From: JANNPJ01 sp031400005
GTDB taxonomy: Bacteria; Actinomycetota; Actinomycetes; Actinomycetales; Kineosporiaceae
DNA: 13,424 bases
Reading direction: 5' to 3'
Assembly: GCA_031400005.1 (NCBI GenBank)
Contig: JANNPJ010000490.1
Coordinates: forward strand, 1 to 13,424
The notes under the pieces are model-generated. The model was not told the DNA's origin and did no database searches. It saw only the letters and a program-made list of their open reading frames with translations. Positions 6,260 through 13,424 of this stretch are shown piece by piece; position 1 is the first letter of the stretch; every line of letters begins with the position of its first letter. A program made the translations under genes and the position numbers.

Positions 6260-6727
6260 TCAAGTGAGCGGTGGTGAGTCAGCGGGGTTGCCATTGGCGC
6301 GACCCTCAGCGAGGTAGCCGAGCCGACGTAGCGACTCCCTATTGCGCGGCGCGATGGTCAACTGGCGGATTGGTCGTGGAACCAGCTTACCCGGGCCCTC
6401 GGACACGTCCTCGATCATCGTCACCAGGCTTCCGCGCGGGTGTGGCTCGACCGCGACCTGCACCGTCGCCTGACCCAACGGCCAGCCTCGGGCTTCCAGC
6501 TTGATCCGGTGACCGGGTTCGAACTCGAGCACGTGCGTGGTGTCGCTGATCAGTACCGGCCAACTGCCCACCGAATGATGAATCCGGCTGCCTGGCTGCG
6601 GGAATTTGTCATCCACCGCCCGGATGGTCGATGCACCGACCACCCAACCGGCGTACGTCCAGCCGTCGGTGAGAACGGCGAGAACATCGGCGGGATCGGC
6701 CTCGATCACTCTCGTCACTTCGATCAC
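6260..6727 (-). CDS. SRPBCC (START/polyketide-cyclase-like) superfamily protein
   Basis: 155 aa from GTG at 6727. The start MIEVTRVIEADPADVLAVLTDG, the following GW.YAGWVVGAS, and later HVLEFEPGHRIKLEARGWPLGQATVQVAVE with an acidic-glycine turn match the SRPBCC helix-grip pattern, in which a hydrophobic cavity binds a small ligand. The C-terminal RPIRQLTIAPRNRESLRRLGYLAE is the usual long closing helix. Family members of this kind are ligand carriers or aromatase/cyclase-like proteins; no substrate can be assigned. It lies 74 bp upstream of the PRC-barrel operon on the same strand and may share its transcript. It is divergent from the DUF695-like gene. No clear Shine-Dalgarno, so the exact GTG is uncertain (another lies 9 bp on). 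Confidence 0.8.
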   Translation of the reverse strand: MIEVTRVIEADPADVLAVLTDGWTYAGWVVGASTIRAVDDKFPQPGSRIHHSVGSWPVLISDTTHVLEFEPGHRIKLEARGWPLGQATVQVAVEPHPRGSLVTMIEDVSEGPGKLVPRPIRQLTIAPRNRESLRRLGYLAEGRANGNPADSPPLT

Positions 6728-6871
6728 CCAGTCAGTCTGCGGGGATTCGGGTTTCGCGCACCCCGACCGGACACCTCGGTCTCCGCCCGTCGGAAAAGGT
6801 AAAGGATTGCCCTCGGGTTACCGATATTTCCTCGGCCGAAGCTCGCTGAAAATCAGGGAAGGTCGCCACCT
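6728..6871. promoter_or_regulatory. Divergent intergenic region between SRPBCC and DUF695-like genes
   Basis: 144 bp separating two divergent starts, so both promoters should lie here. For the rightward gene an AGGGAAGG Shine-Dalgarno is visible at 6855-6862. I cannot pick a convincing -35/-10 pair on either strand. Confidence 0.4.
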
Positions 6872-7927
6872 GTGAATTCGTTCCACCGTTGGAGCAGGAA
6901 GATCCGGGTGGCCAACGCTCAAGCGCACGCCGTCACCCGGTTCTGGTCGTGGTGGGACGCGAAGGGCGCTCAGCGAACCTCGGCGGCGATCGCCGATGGC
7001 CAACCGGAGCGGATGTTCAGCCCGCTGGCCAAATACCTGACGGCAATCCACCCAAGCCTGATCTGGGAATTCGGAATCGGTGCGCTCGGGGAGAACATTC
7101 TCGTGGTCACCTCCGAGGGCGATCCGGCGCTGCGCGCGATCACCAGCCGATGGCTACAGGCGGCTCCGCCGGCAACCGAGTTCTGGGCCTATGCGAACTC
7201 CCGACTGGCCGCGGCCAACCCCGGCACCAGCGTTCTGACCTTGGGCGGGGAGCAGATCGACGTCACCTCGGTGACCATCTCGACGGAAGTCGCCCGTTCG
7301 CACATCGACGTCACGATGTACCACCCCAATTTTGCCCACCTTCCGGTGGATCAGCACATGGTGACCGCGTTCATGCTGCTTGACACGGTCCTGGGGGAGG
7401 CCGCCGTGGACTGCTGGGTAGGCACCGTAACGGCCGGGACCGAGCCGGCGGCGGATCAGGTGCCACTGATCGACCTGCCTGCCGTGGTCAGCGGGTTGGA
7501 AGCCGACCTCACCGATGCCGAGGGCGAGCGCCCCTGGCTAGTGACCCGGGGCCAGGCGGAAAGCGGTGCGCCGATCCTGGCGAGCGCGCAGGTCCCGTTA
7601 CGAGCGGCCAGCGCCCCGCACCTGGACACCTATGTCGACGTCTCGGTGGCGTTCAGCGAGTGGACTCCCGGCGGACTACCCGCACCGGCGTCGCTGCAGC
7701 GGTTGCGCGAGCTCCAGGATCAGGTCAGCGGTCGGCTCGGCGCCCGCGGACGAGTGGTGGCCCACGAGACGCAGGAGGGCATCCGGACCCTCCACCTCTA
7801 CGTGGACAGCACCACCTCGGCCACCAAGCGGATCCGCGAGGCGATCGCCGGCTGGAACCAGGGCACGGTATCCATCACCGAGAAGCCCGACCCCGGTTGG
7901 GAAAGCGTCCGGCATCTGCGCAGCTAG
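6872..7927 (+). CDS. DUF695-like protein
   Basis: 351 aa from GTG at 6872, preceded by AGGGAAGG with about 9 nt spacing. No signal peptide or membrane helix. The N-terminal half contains HPSLIWEFGIGALGENILVVTSEGD (about 60-84) followed by WLQAAPPATEFWAYANSR, a pattern I associate with DUF695-containing proteins. The C-terminal 55 residues carry the family-like ending: G-RTLHLYVDS at about 304-313, AGWNQG, and DPGWESV at 340-346. DUF695 is a domain of unknown function, found alone or fused to regulator-like domains. The gene is convergent with the HAD phosphatase gene, with 6 bp between the stops. Assignment rests on motif memory, so moderate confidence in the family and high confidence that it is a gene. 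Confidence 0.8.
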   Translation: MNSFHRWSRKIRVANAQAHAVTRFWSWWDAKGAQRTSAAIADGQPERMFSPLAKYLTAIHPSLIWEFGIGALGENILVVTSEGDPALRAITSRWLQAAPPATEFWAYANSRLAAANPGTSVLTLGGEQIDVTSVTISTEVARSHIDVTMYHPNFAHLPVDQHMVTAFMLLDTVLGEAAVDCWVGTVTAGTEPAADQVPLIDLPAVVSGLEADLTDAEGERPWLVTRGQAESGAPILASAQVPLRAASAPHLDTYVDVSVAFSEWTPGGLPAPASLQRLRELQDQVSGRLGARGRVVAHETQEGIRTLHLYVDSTTSATKRIREAIAGWNQGTVSITEKPDPGWESVRHLRS

Positions 7928-7933
7928 GGGCAG

Positions 7934-8788
7934 CTAGGGCAGCAGCGCCTCGAGCACCTCGGCCAGCCCATCGGCGGTCACCGGCCCGGCAATCAGGTCG
8001 GCCGCCGCCTTGACATCCTCAGTCGCGTTGCCCATCGCGACCGAGCGCCCTGCCCAGGCGAACATCTCCAGGTCATTGCGCCCATCCCCGACCGCGAGCG
8101 TCTCGGACCGGTCCACGCCGAGCCGGGCCCGGATCCGTTCCAGCGCGCTGGCCTTGCTGGTGCCCTCCGGCGCCAGGTCGAGCCACGCCGTCCAACCAAC
8201 CGCGTAGTTCACCCCGTGCAGGCCCAAGGACGCCGTCAACGCCATGAAATCGTCCGAGGTGTGCTCTGGGCTGCGGACCACAACCCGGCAAGCCGGCTCG
8301 TTCATCAGCTCATCGAACGAGCCGGCCACCCGGGTATGCGCGCCTTCGAGTTCGCCGGGCGGGAAAGGAGCGGTCAACAGGAACTCACCACGCCCGGTCT
8401 CCATCGCGTACAGCGCGGTGGGCAGGTGCGTGCGCAGCAGCGTGAGCACCGCCTTCGGGTCGAAGGTGACGACGTCCGCCACCTCGTAACCGCCCGCCTG
8501 CAACGGGTCCAGGCGCAGCGTGACCGAACCGTTGCTGCACACCGCCCAACCACTGAGCAGGCCGAGCCGGTCCAACACCGGGATCGTCTCGTGCAGCGAC
8601 CGGCCGGTGGCGATGACCACATGCACGCCCAGCTCGGCGACCGCCCGCACGACGCTCCGGACCCGATCGGAAAGGTGCTGGTCATGGTCGAGAATCGTGC
8701 CGTCGATATCTAGGGCCACAAGTTTCGGCGCCCAGGTGTCGGGCCTGTTCGGCCGCGCTCGCGATCGGGCGAACTCGTGGTCTGTCAT
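7934..8788 (-). CDS. Cof-type HAD-superfamily hydrolase (HAD-IIB phosphatase)
   Basis: 284 aa with all four HAD motifs. Motif I is DIDGT at 27-31, with Asp27 the nucleophile and Asp29 the acid/base. Motif II is ATGR at 60-63 (Thr61). Motif III is GTSKASAL with Lys212. Motif IV is GDGRNDLEM at 234-242, with Asp235 and Asp239 for Mg. The 80-200 region between motifs II and III is the type IIB cap, and NGS at 86-88 fits the Cof subclass. These cytosolic enzymes dephosphorylate small metabolites such as sugar phosphates and flavin precursors; the substrate cannot be told from sequence. Length is normal for the family. The first 20 residues are a polar extension before the fold. Divergent from the lipid kinase gene. 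Confidence 0.93.
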   Translation of the reverse strand: MTDHEFARSRARPNRPDTWAPKLVALDIDGTILDHDQHLSDRVRSVVRAVAELGVHVVIATGRSLHETIPVLDRLGLLSGWAVCSNGSVTLRLDPLQAGGYEVADVVTFDPKAVLTLLRTHLPTALYAMETGRGEFLLTAPFPPGELEGAHTRVAGSFDELMNEPACRVVVRSPEHTSDDFMALTASLGLHGVNYAVGWTAWLDLAPEGTSKASALERIRARLGVDRSETLAVGDGRNDLEMFAWAGRSVAMGNATEDVKAAADLIAGPVTADGLAEVLEALLP

Positions 8789-8794
8789 CCGCAG

Positions 8795-8800
8795 AGCCTA
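8795..8800 (-). promoter_or_regulatory. -10 element of the HAD gene, leaderless candidate
   Basis: TAGGCT on the minus strand matches TANNNT and is followed after 6 nt by the ATG at 8788, placing transcription start at the start codon. No Shine-Dalgarno and no good -35 are visible. Confidence 0.45.
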
Positions 8801-8916
8801 ACGGTCCCCGAGTTACGGACCGAGGTCGGGCAACGACACCGCAGGTTGACACGGATGTGAACAGCTGACTTCGGTCACTGTCCGATCCTGCTCTGCGCCT
8901 GAGTGGGATCGCCCGA

Positions 8917-8922
8917 TAACGT
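8917..8922 (+). promoter_or_regulatory. -10 element of the lipid kinase gene, leaderless candidate
   Basis: TAACGT matches TANNNT, 7 nt before the ATG at 8930. No Shine-Dalgarno precedes that ATG. A perfect TTGACA at 8846-8851 exists upstream but has no -10 at normal spacing. Confidence 0.4.
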
Positions 8923-8929
8923 GATCGCC

Positions 8930-9982
8930 ATGTCCGTCAGCAGCGATGTCCTCCGCGACATCCTGTTGGTCAGCGTCCTCTGTCTGGCCATCGTCCTGCT
9001 GATCCTGCTGGGGATCACTCGTTACCGGGCTCCCGGTGACGCCCAGACGGTCGCGCTCGGCGATGACGGACTGCCACCGCAGGCAGCCGTCGTGGTGCAC
9101 AGCATCAAGGTTGACGACCATGACACCCGCCGACGCCAGATCGAGGTGCTCTGCGGGCGGTTGGGTTGGCGGACCCCGGTCTGGCTGGAAACCACCGCCG
9201 AGGATCCCGGCCGCGAGCAGACCCAGGCGGCCGTGGACTGCGGCGCCTCCGCCGTGATCGCGTTCGGTGGTGACGGGACGGCCCGGGTGGTGGCCGAGAT
9301 CCTGGCCCGAACCGGGGTTCCGATGGGGTTGCTTCCCGCCGGGACCGGCAACCTGTTGGCCCGCAACCTGGGCATTCCGCCGAGCCGGTTGGAAGCGGCG
9401 CTGCATATTGCGCTCACTGGTCGAGATCGGACGATCGACGTCGGCCGGGTCGAGATCGCCGATGATCCGGACGACGAGCCCCGGCGGGAAGCCTTTCTGG
9501 TGATGGCCGGACTCGGGTTCGACGCCGAGGTGATGGCCGGCACCGCGCCGGAACTCAAGCAGCGCCTCGGCTGGGTGGCGTACGTCGTGGCCGGGGCCAA
9601 GAAGCTCCGCGGTCGACGCACGTCGGTGACCCTGCAGGTGGACGGCGGACCGGTGCAGCAGCGGCGGGTCAGGGCCGTGGTGGTGGGCAACTGCGGCATG
9701 CTGCAGGGCGGAATCCAGTTGATGCCCGGTGCGGTCCCGGACGACGGCTGGCTCGACGTCGTCGTAGTGACGCCCCGCTCCCTGCTCGGCTGGCTTCAAG
9801 TGACCGGAGCGGTGATCACCAGACGGGCGCATCCGACCGTGGAGCACTTCCAATGCCGATCGATCGAGGTGCGCGCCGAGCGGGCACTGCACGTGCAATT
9901 GGACGGCGATCCGGCCGGCACCGCCCAGGTCCTGCGGGTGCACGTCGACCCGCTGGCGTTGCTGATTCGGGTACCAGGTTGA
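8930..9982 (+). CDS. Membrane-anchored diacylglycerol/lipid kinase family protein
   Basis: 350 aa from ATG at 8930. In-frame GTGs at 8903 and 8921 would add 9 or 3 residues, but the -10 element at 8917-8922 favours the ATG. One N-terminal helix at about 9-28 anchors the protein; the catalytic domain follows. Nucleotide-binding signature FGGDGTARVVAEIL with GGDGT at 113-117; LLPAGTGNLLARNLG with GTGN at 138-141; then AGLGFDAEVM at 193-202, DDGWLDVVVV at 271-280 and QLDGDPAG at 323-330. These are the conserved blocks of the DAGK catalytic family (YegS/DgkB/BmrU type), which phosphorylates diacylglycerol or a related lipid with ATP at the inner membrane leaflet. The lipid cannot be fixed. The membrane anchor is an addition to the basic soluble form. 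Confidence 0.93.
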   Translation: MSVSSDVLRDILLVSVLCLAIVLLILLGITRYRAPGDAQTVALGDDGLPPQAAVVVHSIKVDDHDTRRRQIEVLCGRLGWRTPVWLETTAEDPGREQTQAAVDCGASAVIAFGGDGTARVVAEILARTGVPMGLLPAGTGNLLARNLGIPPSRLEAALHIALTGRDRTIDVGRVEIADDPDDEPRREAFLVMAGLGFDAEVMAGTAPELKQRLGWVAYVVAGAKKLRGRRTSVTLQVDGGPVQQRRVRAVVVGNCGMLQGGIQLMPGAVPDDGWLDVVVVTPRSLLGWLQVTGAVITRRAHPTVEHFQCRSIEVRAERALHVQLDGDPAGTAQVLRVHVDPLALLIRVPG

Positions 9983-10036
9983 CCAACAGCACCCCGGAAG
10001 GGCCCCAAGGTCGGCCGCGGGTGCTTGGATGACGCC

Positions 10037-10540
10037 ATGCAACTGGACGATGGACTCGCCGACGACGGCCTGGTGATCGACCCCCTGCTGCTCTCGGCCT
10101 GGGAGACGCTGCGACTGCGGGACATCCGACTGCTCGGCCTGGCCGGTGAGATCAGCGAAGACTCCACCCGGGCGGCAGTGGTCGTGGTGACAGATCGCCC
10201 GCTCGAGGACGCCGCGGGACGCTACTTCCAGGGACAGCTGGACGACGTCCTGGACACCAAGACCGAGCTGGTCTCGCTCCACGATGCGGCCTGTGACCTG
10301 CCGAAACTGATCCGGCAATGGATCGATCAGGCCGCTCAGGGGGTCGGCCGTGGGGTCCATCTGGACATCGACGTCCCGCCTGGAACGGCACCGATCCAGG
10401 TTATGGTGCGGGCGATCGACAGCTCGGCTCGCGAGCTGTCGATGCGCCTGGCCAGCCCCAATGAGCCGGCGCTGGCGGCGCTGGAGAGTTTGCTTGCCGG
10501 CCGCTCGGTGATCGTGCTGGATTCCGAGCAATCCCTCTGA
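10037..10540 (+). CDS. Hypothetical protein, 167 aa
   Basis: Starts at ATG 10037; an in-frame TTG at 10025 is unlikely because TTGGAT there sits where a weak -10 would lie. Soluble, acidic, no signal peptide or membrane helix. The N-terminus is MQLDDGLADDGLVIDPLLLSAWETLRLRDIR; the middle has TRAAVVVVTDRPLEDA at about 44-59; the end has an amphipathic pattern (HLDIDVPPG, then APIQVMVRAID) and finishes ALESLLAGRSVIVLDSEQSL. This looks like a small alpha/beta domain with no recognisable active site. It follows the lipid kinase by 54 bp on the same strand, so co-transcription is possible. Its TGA abuts the TGA of the convergent GT87 gene with no bases between. I do not recognise the family. Confidence 0.75.
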   Translation: MQLDDGLADDGLVIDPLLLSAWETLRLRDIRLLGLAGEISEDSTRAAVVVVTDRPLEDAAGRYFQGQLDDVLDTKTELVSLHDAACDLPKLIRQWIDQAAQGVGRGVHLDIDVPPGTAPIQVMVRAIDSSARELSMRLASPNEPALAALESLLAGRSVIVLDSEQSL

Positions 10541-11806
10541 TCAGGCGGCACCGTCGCCCGAACGCAAGGCCGGGCGGGCGGCGAGGAACCAGAGCCCGAG
10601 GAGGCTGAGCACGGCCCACCAGCTGTATGAGTTCTGCACCAGCCGGGCAATCACTCGCGGGACGTCGCCATCGGCCATCAGGTTCGCCCCCCACCAGGGC
10701 AGCCGGATCCACAGCAACCCGGCTGCGGTCAGGGCGGCGGCCACCCGGCGCCGATCTCGCCCGTCGCCGAGCAGCGCACCGATCACCACCACGCCCCAGT
10801 ACAGGTGATGCACCCAGGACACCGGCGAGATCAGGAACGCGATCAGGCCAACGGTGGCCACCACGGCAACCGGCTCACCGAGCCGGTCGAAACAGCGGGC
10901 CAGCGACAACCCGGCGAGCAGAACCAGCAGGACGCAGCCCAGCCAGAGGCCGCTGGCCAGCGGTCCGGGGTCTGGACCGAGCCGAAGCAGCACTCCGCGC
11001 AGCGACTGGTTCGAGGTGCCCGCGTTCGGACCCAGCCGTTCCGGGTCGAGCAACGCGTCGGTCCAGTAGGTCGCCGACGCGGGCGGCAGCATCAGCGCCG
11101 ACACGACCGTGACCAGCACGGCCGTGGTCAGCGATACCGCCAGCACCCGCCACCGGCGGGCCACCGCCCAGTGCAGCCAGAACACCCCCGGGGTGAGCTT
11201 CACCGCAGCCGCGAGCGCCACCCCGACGCCGCTGCCGCCGACCCAACCGCTACTGCGGCGAGTTAGATCCCACACGCACAGCGCGACCACCACCGCGTTG
11301 ACCTGCCCGAATCGGACTCCCTCGGCGACCGGCAGGAACCACACCGCACTGGCCGCGACCACCCCTTGGGCCAGCCCGGCTCGGGCTCCGAAACGACTCA
11401 GTAGCGGCCGGAAGGCCACCCCGACGAGATACCAGAGCAGGGCGAACTGCACCGCCGTCCAGACCCACCCAATGACCTCGAACGAGGCCAGTAGCAGCGG
11501 CAGCGCGGTGAAGGCAGCGAACGGCGGGTAGGTGAAGGGCAGGAACTGCGGCTGATCGGTGCGCACGTCGTACAGCGGGAAGCCGGTGACCAGCGCCCGC
11601 GCGCCCTCCCGGTACACCTGCAGGTCGACCTGCCAGTTCTCGTCCGACTGAGTCACCAGGTAGTGCCAGGCCAGCGGGAAGGCGGAACCGAACAGCAGGA
11701 GCATGCCGAGCAGCCGCCACCGATCGAGGCGCCGCCAGGCCTGCGACCGCTTCACGTCCACATTCACGTCGGTGATTGTTGCGCCCCGCGCCGATAATCT
11801 CCGCAT
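10541..11806 (-). CDS. GT87-family polyprenol-phosphate-mannose-dependent mannosyltransferase, multi-pass
   Basis: 421 aa, about ten hydrophobic helices from residue 32 on. The GT87 (DUF2029) pattern is clear: DLQVYREGA at 61-69 with Asp61 as the likely catalytic acidic residue after the first helix, FTYPPFAA at 91-98, RFGQVNAVVV at 165-174, AAAVKLTPGVFW at 199-210, NQSLRGVLLRL at 266-276 and SPVSWVHHLYW at 327-337. Actinobacterial members (PimE type) transfer mannose from polyprenyl-phosphate-mannose to phosphatidylinositol mannosides, lipomannan or other envelope glycans on the outer face of the membrane. Acceptor not assignable. Start uncertain: ATG at 11806 leaves 24 bp to the divergent gene, and in-frame GTGs at 11767, 11761 and 11755 are alternatives that still precede the first helix. 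Confidence 0.9.
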   Translation of the reverse strand: MRRLSARGATITDVNVDVKRSQAWRRLDRWRLLGMLLLFGSAFPLAWHYLVTQSDENWQVDLQVYREGARALVTGFPLYDVRTDQPQFLPFTYPPFAAFTALPLLLASFEVIGWVWTAVQFALLWYLVGVAFRPLLSRFGARAGLAQGVVAASAVWFLPVAEGVRFGQVNAVVVALCVWDLTRRSSGWVGGSGVGVALAAAVKLTPGVFWLHWAVARRWRVLAVSLTTAVLVTVVSALMLPPASATYWTDALLDPERLGPNAGTSNQSLRGVLLRLGPDPGPLASGLWLGCVLLVLLAGLSLARCFDRLGEPVAVVATVGLIAFLISPVSWVHHLYWGVVVIGALLGDGRDRRRVAAALTAAGLLWIRLPWWGANLMADGDVPRVIARLVQNSYSWWAVLSLLGLWFLAARPALRSGDGAA

Positions 11807-11818
11807 GCACAGGACCCA

Positions 11819-11824
11819 TACAGT
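11819..11824 (+). promoter_or_regulatory. -10 element of the 11831 gene, leaderless candidate
   Basis: TACAGT matches TANNNT and is followed by exactly 6 nt before the GTG at 11831. No Shine-Dalgarno or convincing -35. It lies in the 24-bp gap to the divergent GT87 gene, so it would be inside or beside that gene's own promoter. Confidence 0.45.
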
Positions 11825-11830
11825 GAGCCG

Positions 11831-13424
11831 GTGAGATTCAGAGACCGGGTTCTGGCCGCGCTAGTCGCGATCGGTACCGTCCTGATCGGCCCGGCGGCCA
11901 GTCCAGCCGCCGCGGACGTGCCCGGCCCGGTCGTTCTGCTCGGCACCGGCGGGGTGCGTTGGCCGGATGTCACCACCGCCACTCCTGCCCTGCAGGGTCT
12001 GCTCGATCACGGCTCCAGCGGTTGGCTGGCGGTGCGCAGCGTCCGGGCCACGACCTGCCCGGTCGATGGCTGGCTGGCCGTCTCGTCGGGACGGCGGGCG
12101 GGCGACAGCAAGGTCGAGATCACCGGCCGGGACTACGTGTCCAGCCGGTGTCGTGACCCGCGGACCCAGATCTCCACCCCGGGCTCGACCGGCATTGTGC
12201 CGGCCTGGCCGACGTACCAGGCCGAAGCGACGGCCGGAACCTTCGATGCGGAACCGGGGACGCTAGGCGCCGCCCTGGCGGCCGAGAGCAAGACCAGCGC
12301 GGCGGTCGGGCCGGGGGCAGCGATCGCCCTCGCGGACCGCCAGGGTCGGGTGGCTTCGGCCTGGCCCGGCCGGGTGGACGACGGCACCGGGACGGCCCGG
12401 CCGGACGGGTTGGCCGCGGACGTGCGCGCCGCCCTGAAGACCGCTCCCGACGTGCTGGTCGTCGACCTCGGCTCGGTTCGCGATCCGGCCCAGCAAGCGA
12501 GCAATGAGCCGGCGCTCACCGGGGCCTATGACCGCCCGCGCGCCGAGCAGGTCGGTGCCCTGGATCGCCGGCTGGCTCTGGTGCTGGCCGAGTTGCCGGC
12601 GACGGCCACGGTGATTGTCGGCTCGCTGGCGGATACCGGCAACACGTCGCAGCTGCAATTGCTTGCCGCGCGCGGCCCCGCTCCGCTCGGTGGTGCCTAC
12701 GCGACGTCCCTGCTCGGCAGTGCCTCCACCCGCCAGGACGGGCTGGCTCAGCCGACAGACCTGCTGCCGACTCTGCTCGCAGCGGCCTCGGTCCCGGTCC
12801 CGGACGACGTGGTCGGCTCCGCGCTGAGCCCGGTGGAACCGGGTGCCTCGGCGACCAGTCGGCGGCAGAAACTGAACGACCTGGCGGACGCCTCGACCCT
12901 GGTCACGCCGATCGTGCCGTGGTTCTTCGTCGGTCTGGTACTCGCTCAGATCCTGCTTTTCGGTACCGCCCCGCTGATCGTCCGCCGACGCGGTGGAGTC
13001 AGTCCGGATCGAGGACCGATGCTGCGCCGGCTCCGGCGGGCCGCGGCGATCTTCGCCTCGGTACCGGCCGCCAGCTATCTGGCGAATTTGCTGCCGTGGT
13101 GGCGTTCGGATGTTCCCGGGTTGGCGGTGACCGGTGCGGTAGCCCTTTTCGTGATCCCGATCGGGGCGCTGGCCCTGCTCGGGCCGTGGCGGACCGCCCT
13201 GCTCGGGCCAATGGGGATCGTCGGGGCGGTGACCGCCGGGGTGTTGGCGGTAGACACCGCGACCGGCTCCAAGCTGGCCCTCTCCAGCCTGATGGGTGTG
13301 CAACCGGTGATCGCGGGCCGGTTCTACGGTCTCGGCAACGTGGCCTTCGCCCTGTTCGCGACGGGCGCCCTGCTGGCCGCGATCGCGGTGGCCGACTGGC
13401 AGGTCGGCCGGGGGCATCAGCGCC
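11831..13424 (+). CDS. Exported, multi-pass membrane protein with degenerate alkaline-phosphatase-like domain, 3' end beyond window
   Basis: Open from GTG at 11831 to the right edge (531 residues seen). A signal peptide (RFRDRVLAALVAIGTVLIG, then SPAAA, cleavage about 28/29) leads to an extracytoplasmic domain of about 30-355. This has the layout of the alkaline-phosphatase superfamily: VVLLGTGGVRWPDV at 34-47, TPALQGLLDHG at 51-61, a TTCPVDGW turn at 74-81, VLVVDLGSV at 208-216 and VIVGSLADTG at 261-270. The usual first metal-binding Asp (a DG motif) reads GTGG and the late DHG reads DTG, so catalysis is doubtful. Membrane helices follow at about 358-384, 402-422, 430-451, 455-475 and 502-522, with GSKLALSSLMG..PVIAGRFYGLGN at 479-503. 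I recall this architecture as a conserved uncharacterised actinobacterial envelope protein. Divergent from the GT87 gene. Confidence 0.85.
   Translation, partial: MRFRDRVLAALVAIGTVLIGPAASPAAADVPGPVVLLGTGGVRWPDVTTATPALQGLLDHGSSGWLAVRSVRATTCPVDGWLAVSSGRRAGDSKVEITGRDYVSSRCRDPRTQISTPGSTGIVPAWPTYQAEATAGTFDAEPGTLGAALAAESKTSAAVGPGAAIALADRQGRVASAWPGRVDDGTGTARPDGLAADVRAALKTAPDVLVVDLGSVRDPAQQASNEPALTGAYDRPRAEQVGALDRRLALVLAELPATATVIVGSLADTGNTSQLQLLAARGPAPLGGAYATSLLGSASTRQDGLAQPTDLLPTLLAAASVPVPDDVVGSALSPVEPGASATSRRQKLNDLADASTLVTPIVPWFFVGLVLAQILLFGTAPLIVRRRGGVSPDRGPMLRRLRRAAAIFASVPAASYLANLLPWWRSDVPGLAVTGAVALFVIPIGALALLGPWRTALLGPMGIVGAVTAGVLAVDTATGSKLALSSLMGVQPVIAGRFYGLGNVAFALFATGALLAAIAVADWQVGRGHQR

Noticed and set aside
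8846..8851. Perfect TTGACA as a -35 for the lipid kinase
   Set aside because: No TANNNT hexamer at 16-19 nt downstream, and the better-placed -10 (8917-8922) is too far away to pair with it.
8813..10531. 572-codon open frame on the minus strand
   Set aside because: It lies opposite the lipid kinase (all catalytic motifs intact) and the 167-aa gene. Its product is His/Gln/Gly/Asp-rich with no domain, as expected from the complement of GC-biased coding DNA.
12263..13417. 384-codon open frame on the minus strand
   Set aside because: Opposite the exported membrane protein, which has a signal peptide and clear helices; the antisense product is Arg/Gln/Gly-rich noise.

Overview
The window is GC-rich DNA with GTG starts, TANNNT-type promoter elements and protein families typical of Actinomycetota (DUF222/13E12-type HNH proteins, GT87 polyprenol-phosphate mannosyltransferases). 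It most resembles Propionibacteriales or a relative, but the sequence alone does not fix the genus. No rRNA, tRNA, CRISPR array, transposase or integrase was recognised.

Layout. (1) 1-2453, minus: a DUF222-HNH endonuclease-type protein cut by the left edge, unusually long, with an acidic repetitive N-terminus and a hexapeptide-repeat linker. (2) 2454-3167: a gene-free stretch of about 0.7 kb. Its first 330 bases are visibly AT-richer than the flanks and hold a perfect DnaA-box 9-mer next to the DUF222 promoter; a 13-bp tandem repeat lies at its right end. (3) 3168-6185, minus: a compact five-gene run. It comprises a 50-aa one-helix membrane protein (new here), two PRC-barrel proteins joined by 4-bp stop/start overlaps, a four-helix membrane protein, and a coiled-coil protein whose C-terminus resembles the tail of actinobacterial MobF/TraA relaxases. 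An SRPBCC gene (6260-6727) lies just upstream on the same strand. (4) 6872-7927, plus: a DUF695-like protein, convergent with a Cof-type HAD phosphatase (7934-8788, minus). (5) 8930-9982 and 10037-10540, plus: a membrane-anchored diacylglycerol/lipid kinase and an unrecognised 167-aa protein. (6) 10541-11806, minus: a GT87 mannosyltransferase. (7) 11831 to the right edge, plus: a secreted-then-membrane protein with a degenerate alkaline-phosphatase-like domain.

Functionally the right half looks like envelope lipid and glycan housekeeping (lipid kinase, GT87, phosphatase-like membrane protein). The centre is a PRC-barrel/membrane-protein operon with no function I can name, and it is the best candidate here for an undescribed system. 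Two themes cut across the genes. One is recent-looking tandem repeat expansion: 18-bp in-frame units in two unrelated genes, a 24-bp in-frame unit and a 13-bp out-of-frame unit. The other is a set of candidate leaderless promoters with TANNNT 6-7 nt before the start codon.
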